A DNA stretch of 64,000 bases from Aeromonas media (GCF_000819985.1 NZ_CDBZ01000010.1:37805-101804); one strand, 5' to 3'. Numbered from the stretch's first letter, positions 36,379 through 44,435 are shown. Numbers and translations are program-made. The notes: a model not told the origin generated them from the sequence alone.

Positions 36379-37788
36379 TTAGCGGGAGCTGGCCGCCTCG
36401 ATCACCGGCACCCGGTTCACCGCCTTGCCGAGATAGGCGAGGGTGATGGTCACTATGATGCAGGTGAAGCTGAGCCACATGTAGGGCAGGTAGTCGAGGG
36501 TGGCCACCCCCAGCACCCCGGCCATGAAGATGCCGTTGTCGCTCCAGGGCACCATGCCGCAGGTGAGGGTGCCGCCGAACTCGGCGTTGCGGGAGAGGTT
36601 CTTGCGCGCCAGTCCCAGCCGGTCGTAGTTCTTGGCCATGATCTTGGGGGTCAGGATCAGGGATACATACATGGCGGAACCGAACACGTTGGCCAGGAAG
36701 GCGGTGGCTATGGTGTGGCTGGTCAGGCTGCCGACGCTGTTGATGCGCTTCTCGAAGGCGCTGGCGATGACTTCCAGAATGCCGACCTTCTCCAGCAGGC
36801 CGCCAAAGCCCAAGCCGAAGATGATGACGGCCACCGAGCCCAGCATGGACTCCATGCCGCCGCTCCCCAGGATGTTGTCGATGAAGTCGACGCCTGAGGT
36901 GATGGCGAACGGGCTATAGGCGGAGTGCATCGCCTTGACCGGATCCATGTCCTGGAAGGCGATGGCCCAGACAAGGCCGAGCAGGGCGCCGAAGCTGATC
37001 ACCGGGAAGGCGGGTTTGCGGTTCGCCAGCAGGCCCAGCACCAGCACCACCGGCACAATGGCCAGCGGGGTGATGTTGAACTGCTTGTCGAGGGCCTCCA
37101 TCACCAGGTTGACCTGCTCTAGGCTGACGTTGCCGGAGTACTGCATGCCGACCACGGTGAACAGGGCGGCGGTGATGACGTAGGAGAACAGACTGATGGG
37201 CAGCATCCCCTTGATGTGTTCCACCACATCGACGTTGGACATGGTCGAGGCCAGTACTACGGAGTCGGAGAGCGGGGAGAGCTTGTCACCGAAGTAGACG
37301 CCGGAGAGCACGGCACCGGCCACCAGGGGGGCGGGCACCCCAAGACTGTGGCCGATCCCCATCATGGCGATCCCCGCCGTGGCGGCAGAGCCCCAGGAGG
37401 TGCCGGTAGCCAGCGAGGTGAGGGAGCAGATGATCAGGGTCGCCAGCAGGAAGATGGAGGGGTGTATCACCTTGAGGCCGAAGTAGATGATGCTGGGGAC
37501 TATGCCGCCGGCGATCCAGGTGCCCACCAGGGCACCGACGGAGACCAGTATCAATATGGCCCCCATCCCCTTGGCGACGCCGTCGACGGCCGCCTGCTCC
37601 AGAGACTTGTAATCATGGCCTAGCCGGATGCCGAGCCCCATGATGACGAACCAGGCAATGAACAGTGCCAGCTGGATCGGCAGATCGAGCACGCTGGTGA
37701 ACGAAAAGGCCAGGGCCAGGAAAATGGCCAGGCAGGCAAAGACCTGTGCCATGCCAGGCAATCGGATGTGGTTTTGTTGGTTTTGCAT
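36379..37788 (-). CDS. nhaC: NhaC-family Na+/H+ antiporter
   Basis: Inner-membrane secondary transporter of 469 residues with ten or more helices. NhaC-family motifs include GTWIAGGIVPSIIYFG, TGTSWGSAATAGIAMMGIG, GAVLSGVYFGDKLSPLSDS and the late GTLTCGMVPWSDNGIFMAGVLGV. Members exchange Na+ for H+; others move malate/lactate or amino acids. The leader contains a short hairpin (GGATACGTGTATCC on the minus strand) but no lysine riboswitch. Its neighbours deal with putrescine, so an organic-cation or amino-acid substrate is possible. Confidence 0.88.
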   Translation of the reverse strand: MQNQQNHIRLPGMAQVFACLAIFLALAFSFTSVLDLPIQLALFIAWFVIMGLGIRLGHDYKSLEQAAVDGVAKGMGAILILVSVGALVGTWIAGGIVPSIIYFGLKVIHPSIFLLATLIICSLTSLATGTSWGSAATAGIAMMGIGHSLGVPAPLVAGAVLSGVYFGDKLSPLSDSVVLASTMSNVDVVEHIKGMLPISLFSYVITAALFTVVGMQYSGNVSLEQVNLVMEALDKQFNITPLAIVPVVLVLGLLANRKPAFPVISFGALLGLVWAIAFQDMDPVKAMHSAYSPFAITSGVDFIDNILGSGGMESMLGSVAVIIFGLGFGGLLEKVGILEVIASAFEKRINSVGSLTSHTIATAFLANVFGSAMYVSLILTPKIMAKNYDRLGLARKNLSRNAEFGGTLTCGMVPWSDNGIFMAGVLGVATLDYLPYMWLSFTCIIVTITLAYLGKAVNRVPVIEAASSR

Positions 37789-38031
37789 AGATACTTCCTA
37801 AACTCTTGCTCGCCAAGGTCGGTCCCTCTCGTCCTGTGGATACACGTATCCCGAGGGGCCGGCCCAAAAAGAGGCCGCAATCTACCACAAACCCGGGGCG
37901 CAAAATCCCAACTTATTTAGCAAAAATGCATTAATGTTTGATAAATCTACTCATTAGTTGATCTCATCGGCGCTTTTTTTGAATATCAGGCCGATGCAGG
38001 GCAAATAGCCAAAACCCATAGAGAAGTCCGA

Positions 38032-38071
38032 TTGCACTCTCCACAGTCACAAACGATAATCGTTATCGTTT
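38032..38071 (+). promoter_or_regulatory. Promoter with overlapping Fur-like box
   Basis: A -35-like TTGCAC (38032-38037) and -10 GATAAT (38055-38060) are 17 bp apart. The -10 lies inside the palindrome AAACGATAATCGTTATCGTTT (38051-38071), symmetric except for its three central bases and close to the Fur consensus GATAAT-n-ATTATC. Fur binding here would block RNA polymerase. RNA would start near 38067, about 11 bases before the ATG of the next gene. Confidence 0.65.
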
Positions 38072-38077
38072 GATTCT

Positions 38078-38302
38078 ATGAGTAGCATCATCATGATCTG
38101 GATAGTGCGGTGTCTCTTACTGGCAGCCTTGCTGGCGGTGTTGGGCTGGGGTCAGGACAAGGCATACGGCCTGTGGAGTCTGGGCTTCTTGCTGGCCGCC
38201 TGGGTCATGCTGGAACCCAGGCTGAGGCCGGCGCTGATCCTGCTGCCGGTCGCGGGCATGACGGGGGTCGTCACCCTGCTCTGGCAGCAAAGCTGGCTAT
38301 AG
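38078..38302 (+). CDS. Small Fur-box-controlled membrane protein of unknown function
   Basis: A 74-residue protein with probably three membrane segments (IIMIWIVRCLLLAALLAVLGW, AYGLWSLGFLLAAWVML, LRPALILLPVAGMTGVVTLLW). It matches no family I recognise. The ATG is only six bases past the Fur-like box and has no ribosome site, and an alternative ATG at 38093 is no better. Translation may start on a very short or leaderless message. A role under iron limitation is inferred from the box only. It converges with the ComFB-like gene, 7 bp apart. Confidence 0.65.
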   Translation: MSSIIMIWIVRCLLLAALLAVLGWGQDKAYGLWSLGFLLAAWVMLEPRLRPALILLPVAGMTGVVTLLWQQSWL

Positions 38303-38309
38303 GAGCCGT

Positions 38310-38576
38310 TCAGCGGGAAGGGACGGCCCGGATCTTGTCATAGGCCTGGCGGAGGGCGGCGATGACCTTCTGCTCCATCTCGGTGCGTTCGGCATCCGGG
38401 GTGAAGTAGATCATGTCGACGTTGTGGCGTATGTAGTGAGAGGGGAGTTGATTGAGGGTCAGGCAACAGAGATCGGCCAGCTGGTAGGGGGTCAGTGTCT
38501 GGTTAAGCCCTTGTTTTTCTATCTCTTTGAGCACCAGATGCTCATAGAAGTTGTGAATGTCGGTATCCAGGATCAT
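38310..38576 (-). CDS. ComFB-like protein
   Basis: An 88-residue soluble protein. IHNFYEHLVLKEIEKQ near the N-terminus and YQLADLCCLTLNQLPSHYIRHNVDMIYF fit the late-competence ComFB family (paired Cys, then LNxLPxxYxR and D). ComFB homologues in cyanobacteria have been reported to bind cyclic dinucleotides; the function in gammaproteobacteria is unclear. I chose the ATG at 38576, with AGGGG seven bases upstream; a longer frame adds 15 unconserved residues. No competence gene is adjacent. Confidence 0.75.
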   Translation of the reverse strand: MILDTDIHNFYEHLVLKEIEKQGLNQTLTPYQLADLCCLTLNQLPSHYIRHNVDMIYFTPDAERTEMEQKVIAALRQAYDKIRAVPSR

Positions 38577-38636
38577 GGGAAAACCCCTGTGGTGGCATGG
38601 CATTCTCAACAGCATAGCCATGGCAGGGGCAAAAAC

Positions 38637-38668
38637 AAAAGGCCCATCACTTTCGTGATGGGCCTTTT
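38637..38668 (-). terminator. Terminator of the tRNA-Leu cluster
   Basis: AAAAGGCCCATCAC and GTGATGGGCCTTTT form a 14-bp stem with loop TTTC. It lies 12 bp past the last tRNA on the minus strand, where the hairpin ends in TTTT. It can also act on the plus strand. Confidence 0.85.
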
Positions 38669-38679
38669 TGCATGATGAA

Positions 38680-38765
38680 TGGTGCGAAGAGAGGGACTCG
38701 AACCCTCACATCCGTGGGACACTAACACCTGAAGCTAGCGCGTCTACCAATTCCGCCACCTTCGC
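38680..38765 (-). tRNA. tRNA-Leu(CAG), copy at the 3' end of the array
   Basis: The minus strand reads GCGAAGGTGGCGGAATTGG... with anticodon loop TTCAGGT (anticodon CAG, reading CUG), a long class II variable arm and an encoded CCA end. It has 86 bases including CCA. The variable arm is the TGTCC-CAC-GGATG type. It is last in the transcript, before the terminator. Confidence 0.97.
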
Positions 38766-38836
38766 ACACTGATTTTCTCCAGCTGGTTTTTAAATGCGAT
38801 TGGAGCGCATTGCTCTGTGTTTACATGTCAGAATCA

Positions 38837-38922
38837 TGGTGCGAAGAGAGGGACTCGAACCCTCACACCCGGGGGGCACTAACACCTGAAGCTAGCGCGT
38901 CTACCAATTCCGCCACCTTCGC
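38837..38922 (-). tRNA. tRNA-Leu(CAG)
   Basis: Same as the other copies except in the variable arm, which reads TGCCC-CCC-GGGTG. The change replaces a T-A pair in the arm by C-G and alters the loop, so pairing is kept. CCA is encoded. Confidence 0.97.
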
Positions 38923-38968
38923 ACATTTGGGTTATCAGTCTGGATTTACATGCTGTCTGATAAAAGCA

Positions 38969-39054
38969 TGGTGCGAAGAGAGGGACTCGAACCCTCACAC
39001 CCGGGGGGCACTAACACCTGAAGCTAGCGCGTCTACCAATTCCGCCACCTTCGC
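38969..39054 (-). tRNA. tRNA-Leu(CAG)
   Basis: Variable-arm type TGCCC-CCC-GGGTG, as in the copy at 38837, 132 bp away. The spacers on either side are almost identical, which points to recent tandem duplication. CCA is encoded. Confidence 0.97.
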
Positions 39055-39100
39055 ACATTCGGGTTATCAGTCTGGATTTACATGCTGTCTGATAAAAGCA

Positions 39101-39186
39101 TGGTGCGAAGAGAGGGACTCGAACCCTCACATCCGTGGGACACTAACACCTGAAGCTAGCGCGTCTACCAATTCCGCCACCTTCGC
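39101..39186 (-). tRNA. tRNA-Leu(CAG)
   Basis: Variable-arm type TGTCC-CAC-GGATG. It is spaced 132 bp from the previous copy, with the same spacer. CCA is encoded. Confidence 0.97.
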
Positions 39187-39237
39187 ACATTGTCATCAAT
39201 CTTGTTTTACATGCCATCGATGAAGCATGTTGCAGTA

Positions 39238-39323
39238 TGGTGCGAAGAGAGGGACTCGAACCCTCACATCCGTGGGACACTAACACCTGAAGCTAGCGCG
39301 TCTACCAATTCCGCCACCTTCGC
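39238..39323 (-). tRNA. tRNA-Leu(CAG), first copy in the transcript
   Basis: Promoter-proximal copy with variable-arm type TGTCC-CAC-GGATG and encoded CCA. The promoter lies immediately upstream (39340-39367). Confidence 0.97.
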
Positions 39324-39339
39324 ATCACTGCGGTGGGGG

Positions 39340-39367
39340 ATTCTATAGAGTTTTGGGGGGGCGTCAA
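39340..39367 (-). promoter_or_regulatory. Promoter of the tRNA-Leu array
   Basis: On the minus strand, -35 TTGACG (39367-39362) and -10 TAGAAT (39345-39340) are 16 bp apart. A GC-rich discriminator (CCCCCACCGC) follows, as in stringently controlled stable-RNA promoters. The -35 lies within one arm of a perfect 10-bp inverted repeat (CGTCAACAGC at 39362-39371, GCTGTTGACG at 39389-39398). Confidence 0.75.
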
Positions 39368-39439
39368 CAGCCAAAGGGGACTTTTTTCGCTGTTGACGGA
39401 TAAAGCCGTGTCAAGGGCACAAAACTTCAGCAATCTGGG

Positions 39440-40900
39440 TCACGCCGGGGCCAGTGCGTCCTGATACATCTGTTCGTACAGAGGGATGGAGTCGGCCCAG
39501 TCGAAGCGGGTGTGCATGGCATTTTGCTGCACGCGGGCAAACCGTTCGGGTTCTTGCAGGTAGTGGAGCAGGCTGCGGCGCATGGCATCGAGCAAGGTGC
39601 TGGCGGTGGGATCGTTGAAGCAGAAACCGGTCGCCCTGGCGGGATCGGCATCCCAGTCCACCACGGTATCTTTCAGTCCGCCGACGGCCCGTACCAACGG
39701 CAGGGTGCCATAGGCCAGGCTGTACATCTGGTTGAGGCCGCAGGGCTCGAACAGCGAAGGCATCAGGAAGAAATCGGCGCCGGCTTCCACCAGGTGGGCC
39801 AAACGGTCGTCATAGGCATTGATGAAGGCGAACCGGTCGGGATGTTGCTGGGCTATGGTCTGCAACTGGGCGGCGAGGGAAGGGTCGCCCGAGCCCACGA
39901 TCACCACCTGGACCTGGTGTTGCAGGAACTTGTCCAGCGCCGGGATAAGCAAATGCACCCCTTTCTGCTCGGTCAGACGACACACCATGCCATAGATGGG
40001 CAAGTTGCCGACGGGCAGCCCCGTCTCCTGCTGCAGTGCCCGTTTGCAGGTGTGTTTGCCGGCTAAGTGGTCGGCGTCATAGGTGGCGGGCAGCAGGGGA
40101 TCGAAGGCAGGATCCCAATCCTGATAGTCACAACCGTTGAGGATGCCGCGCAAGTCGCTCGCCCGTTGTTGGAACACGCTGGCCATGCCGTGAGCCCCCA
40201 GGTGCGTCAGCAGCTCGCTGGCATAGTTGGGGCTGACTGCATTGATCTTGTCTGCGTAGAGCACACCGCACTTGAGCAGGTTGATGTGACCGTAGTCGTA
40301 GTTGATGCGCTGCTCGTAGTCCTGGATCTCAGGCACTGCCCAGAACTGCTGGCGATCGAACACCCCCTGAAAAGCCGCATTGTGGATGCTGATGACAGAC
40401 CGGGTGCGCTGGAAGAAGGGATTGTGAGCGTGGCGCGTCTTGAGCAGCAGCGGCAGCAGGCCGGTGTGCCAGTCGTTGCAGTGGACTATGTCAGGGGCGA
40501 AGTTCAGCTGCTCGCAGGCGTGCAGGGCCGCCGCCGCGAGGAAGGCGAAACGCTCGCCGTTGTCGGGATAGGCCTGATTGTTCTCGGCATAGAGCTGGGG
40601 CCGTTCGAAATAGGCTGGGCAATCGAGCAGATAGACGCAGATCCCGTCCAGTTCCAGCTGGTAGATGCGATAGCTGATGTCGTCCCGCCCCTGGGGGGTG
40701 GGCAACCAGCGCGAGGCGAATAGTCTGGCTTCATCCCGGCGCTTTAGCGTCTGGTAGAAGGGCAGGATGATGCGAACGTCGTGACCCTCCCGGGCGAGAT
40801 GCTGCGGCAGGGCCTTGGCCACATCCGCCAGGCCCCCGGTCTTCACAAGCCCCTCAACCTCCGAGGCGACAAACAGGACTTTCAGTGGGTTAATAGCCAA
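39440..40900 (-). CDS. glgA: Glycogen synthase (ADP-glucose type)
   Basis: Cytoplasmic GT5 glycosyltransferase that extends glycogen with ADP-glucose made by GlgC. KVLFVASEVEGLVKTGGLADVAKALP holds the KTGGL substrate-binding motif, and LMPSLFEPCGLNQMYSLAYGTLPLVRAVGGLKDTV is the second signature. I chose a TTG start at 40900: AAGGGAG lies six bases upstream and it gives 486 residues, near the family norm (477 in E. coli). An in-frame ATG at 40978 would overlap glgC by 89 bases. The TTG start overlaps the glgC end by 11 bases, so translation is coupled. Confidence 0.93.
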   Translation of the reverse strand: MAINPLKVLFVASEVEGLVKTGGLADVAKALPQHLAREGHDVRIILPFYQTLKRRDEARLFASRWLPTPQGRDDISYRIYQLELDGICVYLLDCPAYFERPQLYAENNQAYPDNGERFAFLAAAALHACEQLNFAPDIVHCNDWHTGLLPLLLKTRHAHNPFFQRTRSVISIHNAAFQGVFDRQQFWAVPEIQDYEQRINYDYGHINLLKCGVLYADKINAVSPNYASELLTHLGAHGMASVFQQRASDLRGILNGCDYQDWDPAFDPLLPATYDADHLAGKHTCKRALQQETGLPVGNLPIYGMVCRLTEQKGVHLLIPALDKFLQHQVQVVIVGSGDPSLAAQLQTIAQQHPDRFAFINAYDDRLAHLVEAGADFFLMPSLFEPCGLNQMYSLAYGTLPLVRAVGGLKDTVVDWDADPARATGFCFNDPTASTLLDAMRRSLLHYLQEPERFARVQQNAMHTRFDWADSIPLYEQMYQDALAPA

Positions 40901-42107
40901 CTCTTGCTCCCTTAGGTACCACGACGATACCGCCTTCGGATACGGTAAACCGCTCTCTGTCATGGTCCAGATTCTCACCGATCACGGTGCCGGGTGCAAT
41001 TTCAACGTTTTTGTCGATGATGGCGCGTCGAATTGAGCAGCCTTCACCTATCTTCACATCCCCGAGCAGCACGGACTCGCTGATGTGGCTGCAGGGGCCT
41101 ATGTTGCAGCGAAAACCCAGGATGGAGCGCTGGATCTGGCTGCCCTGAATGAAGCAACCGCCGGAGATCAAGGAGTTGGCAATCTTGACCTTGCAGTCAT
41201 CGGTGTCGATGAAGGTGGCGGGGGGCAGCGGCGGATAGTGGGTGTGCAGCGGCCACTTGCGATTGTAGAGGGAGAAGGGGGCGTCGTCGGCCACCAGATC
41301 CATGTGGGCTTGCCAATAGGAGTCGAGAGTCCCCACATCACGCCAGTAGACGTTGGGCTTCTCACCCGGGATCACGTTGGTGCTGTAGTCATAGACATAG
41401 ACGGGAGCGCGCGGGAACAGGCTGGGGATGATGTCCTTGCCGAAATCGTGGCTGGAGTTTTCCTCGGCGGCATCGCGCTTGAGCTCGCGGTAGAGCGCCT
41501 CGGTCTCGAAGATGTAGTTGCCCATGGAGACCAGGGCCTGGGTGGGATCCCCGGGGATGGGCTTCGGATGCCTGGGTTTCTCTTCAAAACCTATCATGCG
41601 ACCCTCCTGATCCACCTCGATCACCCCGAAGGCGCTCGCCTCCTCTATGGGCATGCGCAGGGCCGCCACAGTGAGGGCGGCGGCCTTCTGCTTGTGGAAG
41701 CTCACCATCTGGCTCACATCCATCTTGTAGATATGGTCGGAGCCGAAGATGCAGACGTGCTCGGGGTCGGAGATCTCGATGAAGCGCAGGTTCTGATAGA
41801 TGGCGTCGGCGGTGCCGTCATACCAGCGTTTGCCCATCCGCATCTGGGCCGGAATGGGATCGATGAAGCGATCCGTGATGCCGACTATGTTCCAGCCCTT
41901 CTTCATATGCAGGTAGAGGGACTGGGACTTGAACTGGGTGAGCACATAGATGCGCAGGAAGTCGGCGTTGACGAAGTTGTTGAGCACGAAGTCGATCAAA
42001 CGGTAGCTGCCGCCAAAGGGGACGGAGGGCTTGCTGCGGGTGGTGGTCAGTGGCTGGAGTCGGGTTCCTTCGCCGCCAGCCAATATCATGGTGAGTATGC
42101 CTGCCAT
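40890..42107 (-). CDS. glgC: Glucose-1-phosphate adenylyltransferase
   Basis: Makes ADP-glucose from ATP and glucose-1-phosphate, the controlled first step of glycogen synthesis. Length 405. The nucleotidyltransferase motif LAGGEGTRLQPLTTTRSKPSVPFGG is at the N-terminus. FEEKPRHPKPIPGDPTQALVSMGNYIF and WRDVGTLDSYWQAH hold substrate residues, and a left-handed beta-helix follows. The ATG at 42107 has AGGGAGAG seven bases upstream. GGA-containing leader segments could bind CsrA, which represses glgC in E. coli; here that is inference. Confidence 0.95.
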   Translation of the reverse strand: MAGILTMILAGGEGTRLQPLTTTRSKPSVPFGGSYRLIDFVLNNFVNADFLRIYVLTQFKSQSLYLHMKKGWNIVGITDRFIDPIPAQMRMGKRWYDGTADAIYQNLRFIEISDPEHVCIFGSDHIYKMDVSQMVSFHKQKAAALTVAALRMPIEEASAFGVIEVDQEGRMIGFEEKPRHPKPIPGDPTQALVSMGNYIFETEALYRELKRDAAEENSSHDFGKDIIPSLFPRAPVYVYDYSTNVIPGEKPNVYWRDVGTLDSYWQAHMDLVADDAPFSLYNRKWPLHTHYPPLPPATFIDTDDCKVKIANSLISGGCFIQGSQIQRSILGFRCNIGPCSHISESVLLGDVKIGEGCSIRRAIIDKNVEIAPGTVIGENLDHDRERFTVSEGGIVVVPKGARVGY

Positions 42108-42158
42108 CGTATTTCTCTCCCTGAATTCATACCTTGAAAAGGTTTTCATGTTGCCGCG

Positions 42159-42180
42159 AAAAAACACCCCTAAAGGGGTG
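42159..42180 (-). terminator. Hairpin with T-run between rsmC and glgC
   Basis: CACCCC-TAAA-GGGGTG forms a 6-bp stem; on the minus strand TTTTTT follows. It lies 76 bp beyond the rsmC stop and 57 bp before the glgC start. It is either the rsmC terminator or a leader attenuator of glgCA. Confidence 0.65.
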
Positions 42181-42255
42181 GTAAACGTTTTCTTTGTACC
42201 TTAGCAGATCCCGTCTGGCACTCTCTACTTGTTTTATTACAACCGTTGCACTTAT

Positions 42256-43284
42256 TTAGGCTTTGCTCAGATACACCTTGAATTTGCCATCGCTGGCTAT
42301 CACTTCGGTCCGTTTGAAGTGCGTATCCAGTATAGGTTGGTAACGCAGGAAGGCATTGGCGACTATGGTCAGGGCGCCATCGGCGGTCAAAAACTCGGGT
42401 GCCCTTGCCAGGAAAGTTTCGGTGGCGGCATAGAAGGTCTTGAGCCCGGCATGGAAGGGGGGATTCGAGACGATATGTTGGAATCTTTCGGCAATATCGG
42501 AATAGACATCAGAGGCATAGACTCGTCCCTGCAAGCCGTTGACCGCCAGGGTGCGGCGGCTGGACTCAAGCGCCAGGGCGCTGATGTCCACCATGTTCAC
42601 CGTCAGTGCCGGGTTGCGTTTGGCCAAGATGGAGCCGATGACCCCGGCGCCACAGCCAAAGTCGAGCAGCTTGCCCTGCATGGGGGGCAGGCTCGCCAGC
42701 AGCATCTGGCTGCCGAGATCCAGCCCGTCGGCGCTGAACACCCCCGGCAGTGCCATGACGGTCAGCTCGGTATCCCCGGCCTTGCACTCATAGCGGCTGA
42801 ACCAGGCATCCAGCTCGAAGGGGGCGACCGGCTTGCCGAGCTCGCCGTGATAGAGGGAGCAGCGGCGCGCCGAGTCGCGTTTTATCGGCTTCCCGCCATA
42901 GGGGGCCAGCAGCTTGTCGGCCCCGTTGATGCCGCCCCGGTTCTCGCCGGCGAGGAACAGGTCGGCGCCAGGCTCCAGCAGCGGCGCCATCATGGCCAGC
43001 AGGTATTGCGCCTCGGCCTTGGCCTTGGGCATCAGCAGCAGCAGGGCATCGAAACGAGGGGCTCCGCCGAGCTGGTGATCGAACAGGATGCGCTCACCCA
43101 GGGCCGCCTGCTGGCTGAGGAAATAGCAGTAGTCTGTGGTGAAGACCGTCAGGGAGTCGGCCAGCTCGGCCAGCTGACGAGGGTAATCATCTTCCAGGGT
43201 GCCACACACCAACAGCCGTTTGCCGACAAAGAGGGCTTGATTACGTTCCAGCATCTGGCTGACGGCACTGACAGGACGGCTCAT
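42256..43284 (-). CDS. rsmC: 16S rRNA (guanine1207-N2)-methyltransferase
   Basis: AdoMet-dependent methyltransferase acting on G1207 in the 30S subunit. At 342 residues it matches E. coli RsmC (343). The second half holds the Rossmann motif [16 protein letters not shown] and the catalytic NPPFHAG. The N-terminal half is the degenerate second methyltransferase domain typical of RsmC ([26 protein letters not shown]). It stands alone. Confidence 0.93.
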   Translation of the reverse strand: MSRPVSAVSQMLERNQALFVGKRLLVCGTLEDDYPRQLAELADSLTVFTTDYCYFLSQQAALGERILFDHQLGGAPRFDALLLLMPKAKAEAQYLLAMMAPLLEPGADLFLAGENRGGINGADKLLAPYGGKPIKRDSARRCSLYHGELGKPVAPFELDAWFSRYECKAGDTELTVMALPGVFSADGLDLGSQMLLASLPPMQGKLLDFGCGAGVIGSILAKRNPALTVNMVDISALALESSRRTLAVNGLQGRVYASDVYSDIAERFQHIVSNPPFHAGLKTFYAATETFLARAPEFLTADGALTIVANAFLRYQPILDTHFKRTEVIASDGKFKVYLSKA

Positions 43285-43335
43285 TGGGACTCTCCACGCT
43301 TTTTTGGGCGGCCATTATACATGGCCGCTTTCGCC

Positions 43336-43364
43336 TTGACATTTATGCTGTGTTCCCGAAATAT
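43336..43364 (+). promoter_or_regulatory. Candidate promoter upstream of dapA leader RNA
   Basis: A perfect -35 TTGACA (43336-43341) is 17 bp from AAATAT (43359-43364), a weak -10. Transcription would start near 43371, 190 bp before dapA. The region is AT-richer than its flanks. Confidence 0.45.
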
Positions 43365-43370
43365 GCCCAG

Positions 43371-43526
43371 ACACCTTATTTATCCAGAGATGATGCAATG
43401 CGGTCATGCGTATCGAAACGAAAGCATAAACACAGCCTGACATTCGGGCCTGCTGGCGTGCGCGCGTAACCTCTCATCCCTGAGACGATTCAAGCCCCGG
43501 TAGCGACCCCCGTACCGGGGCTTTTT
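43371..43526 (+). ncRNA. Candidate dapA leader RNA or small RNA with terminator
   Basis: The RNA from the promoter at 43336 would run about 155 bases into a strong terminator at 43494-43526: a 9-bp stem GCCCCGGTA / TACCGGGGC, a 10-base loop, then TTTTT. Only 36 bp separate the terminator from the dapA ATG, too few for a separate promoter that does not overlap the hairpin. The leader contains short frames at 43390-43440 and 43398-43469; the second encodes the basic run SKRKHKHS. It could be an attenuator or a separate small RNA. It matches no family I know. Confidence 0.4.
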
Positions 43527-43562
43527 ATTGACCAATCCATCTGTTTAGGAGAAGGAAATCCC

Positions 43563-44435
43563 ATGTTTCAAGGTTCGATAGTTGCCCTGATCACCCCATT
43601 TCGACAGGGCCAGCTGGACGAGGCCGCACTGGCTCGCCTGGTGGAGTGGCACATAGAGCAGGGGACCCATGGCATAGTGCCGGTCGGCACCACGGGGGAG
43701 AGCCCGACCCTGACCCACGACGAGCATTGCCGGGTGGTGGAGCTGGTGGTCAAGCAGGTGGCTGGACGGATCCCTGTCATCGCCGGTGCGGGGTCCAACA
43801 ACCCGGTCGAAGCCATCGAATACACCCGTTTCGCCGAGCAGATGGGGGCGGATGCCACCCTGCATGTGGCCGGTTACTACAACCGCCCGAATCAGGAAGG
43901 CTTGTTCCACCACTTCAAGGCGGTCCATGACGCCACCACCAAGCCCATCATTGTCTACAACATTCCGCCCCGCGCCATCGTCGATGTGCAGCCGGCGACC
44001 CTGGCCCGCCTGGCCGAGTTGCCGCGCATCGCCGGCGTGAAGGACGCCACCGGCGATCTGGCCCGCCCCTGGACCGAGCGTCAGCTCATCAAGAAGCCCT
44101 TTGCCTGGCTCTCCGGTGAAGACGCCACCGCCGTCGCCTACAATATCGGTGGTGGCCAGGGTTGTATCTCGGTGACGGCCAACGTGGCCCCCAAGCTGGT
44201 GGCCGAGGTCCAGAACCTGACCCTGGCCGGCGAGTGGCAAGCCGCCCGCGAGCTGCAGGACAAGCTGATCCCGCTGCATCAGGCCATGTTCGCCGAGCCG
44301 AGCCCGGCCGGTGCCAAATACGCCGTCTCCCTGCTGGGCCTGTGCAGCGAGGAGTGCCGTCTGCCGGTGATGCCGCTGTCTGACGCTACCCGCGAGCGTA
44401 TCCGCGCCGCCATGCAGGCGTTGAATCTGTTGTAA
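43563..44435 (+). CDS. dapA: 4-hydroxy-tetrahydrodipicolinate synthase
   Basis: First committed enzyme of lysine and diaminopimelate synthesis, condensing pyruvate with aspartate semialdehyde. Length 290, near the E. coli 292. The Schiff-base lysine is in IAGVKDATGDL (about residue 160). GIVPVGTTGESPTL and HVAGYYNRPNQEGLFHHFKAV are the other signatures. The ribosome site GGAGAAGGAAATCCC is strong. A terminator-ended leader lies directly upstream, unlike the simple promoter expected for this housekeeping gene. Confidence 0.96.
   Translation: MFQGSIVALITPFRQGQLDEAALARLVEWHIEQGTHGIVPVGTTGESPTLTHDEHCRVVELVVKQVAGRIPVIAGAGSNNPVEAIEYTRFAEQMGADATLHVAGYYNRPNQEGLFHHFKAVHDATTKPIIVYNIPPRAIVDVQPATLARLAELPRIAGVKDATGDLARPWTERQLIKKPFAWLSGEDATAVAYNIGGGQGCISVTANVAPKLVAEVQNLTLAGEWQAARELQDKLIPLHQAMFAEPSPAGAKYAVSLLGLCSEECRLPVMPLSDATRERIRAAMQALNLL

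Noticed and set aside
37789..38077. Lysine riboswitch upstream of nhaC
   Set aside because: Some NhaC-type transporters carry one, but the leader lacks the conserved lysine-aptamer segments and has only a short GGATAC hairpin.
38810..39223. A 137-codon frame encoding repeated CEERDSNPHTRG units
   Set aside because: It is a translation of the antisense strand of the tRNA-Leu genes, a well-known false protein.
38680..39323. Regular direct repeats that could suggest a CRISPR array
   Set aside because: The repeats are 86-base tRNA genes with near-identical spacers. There are no unique spacers and no cas genes.
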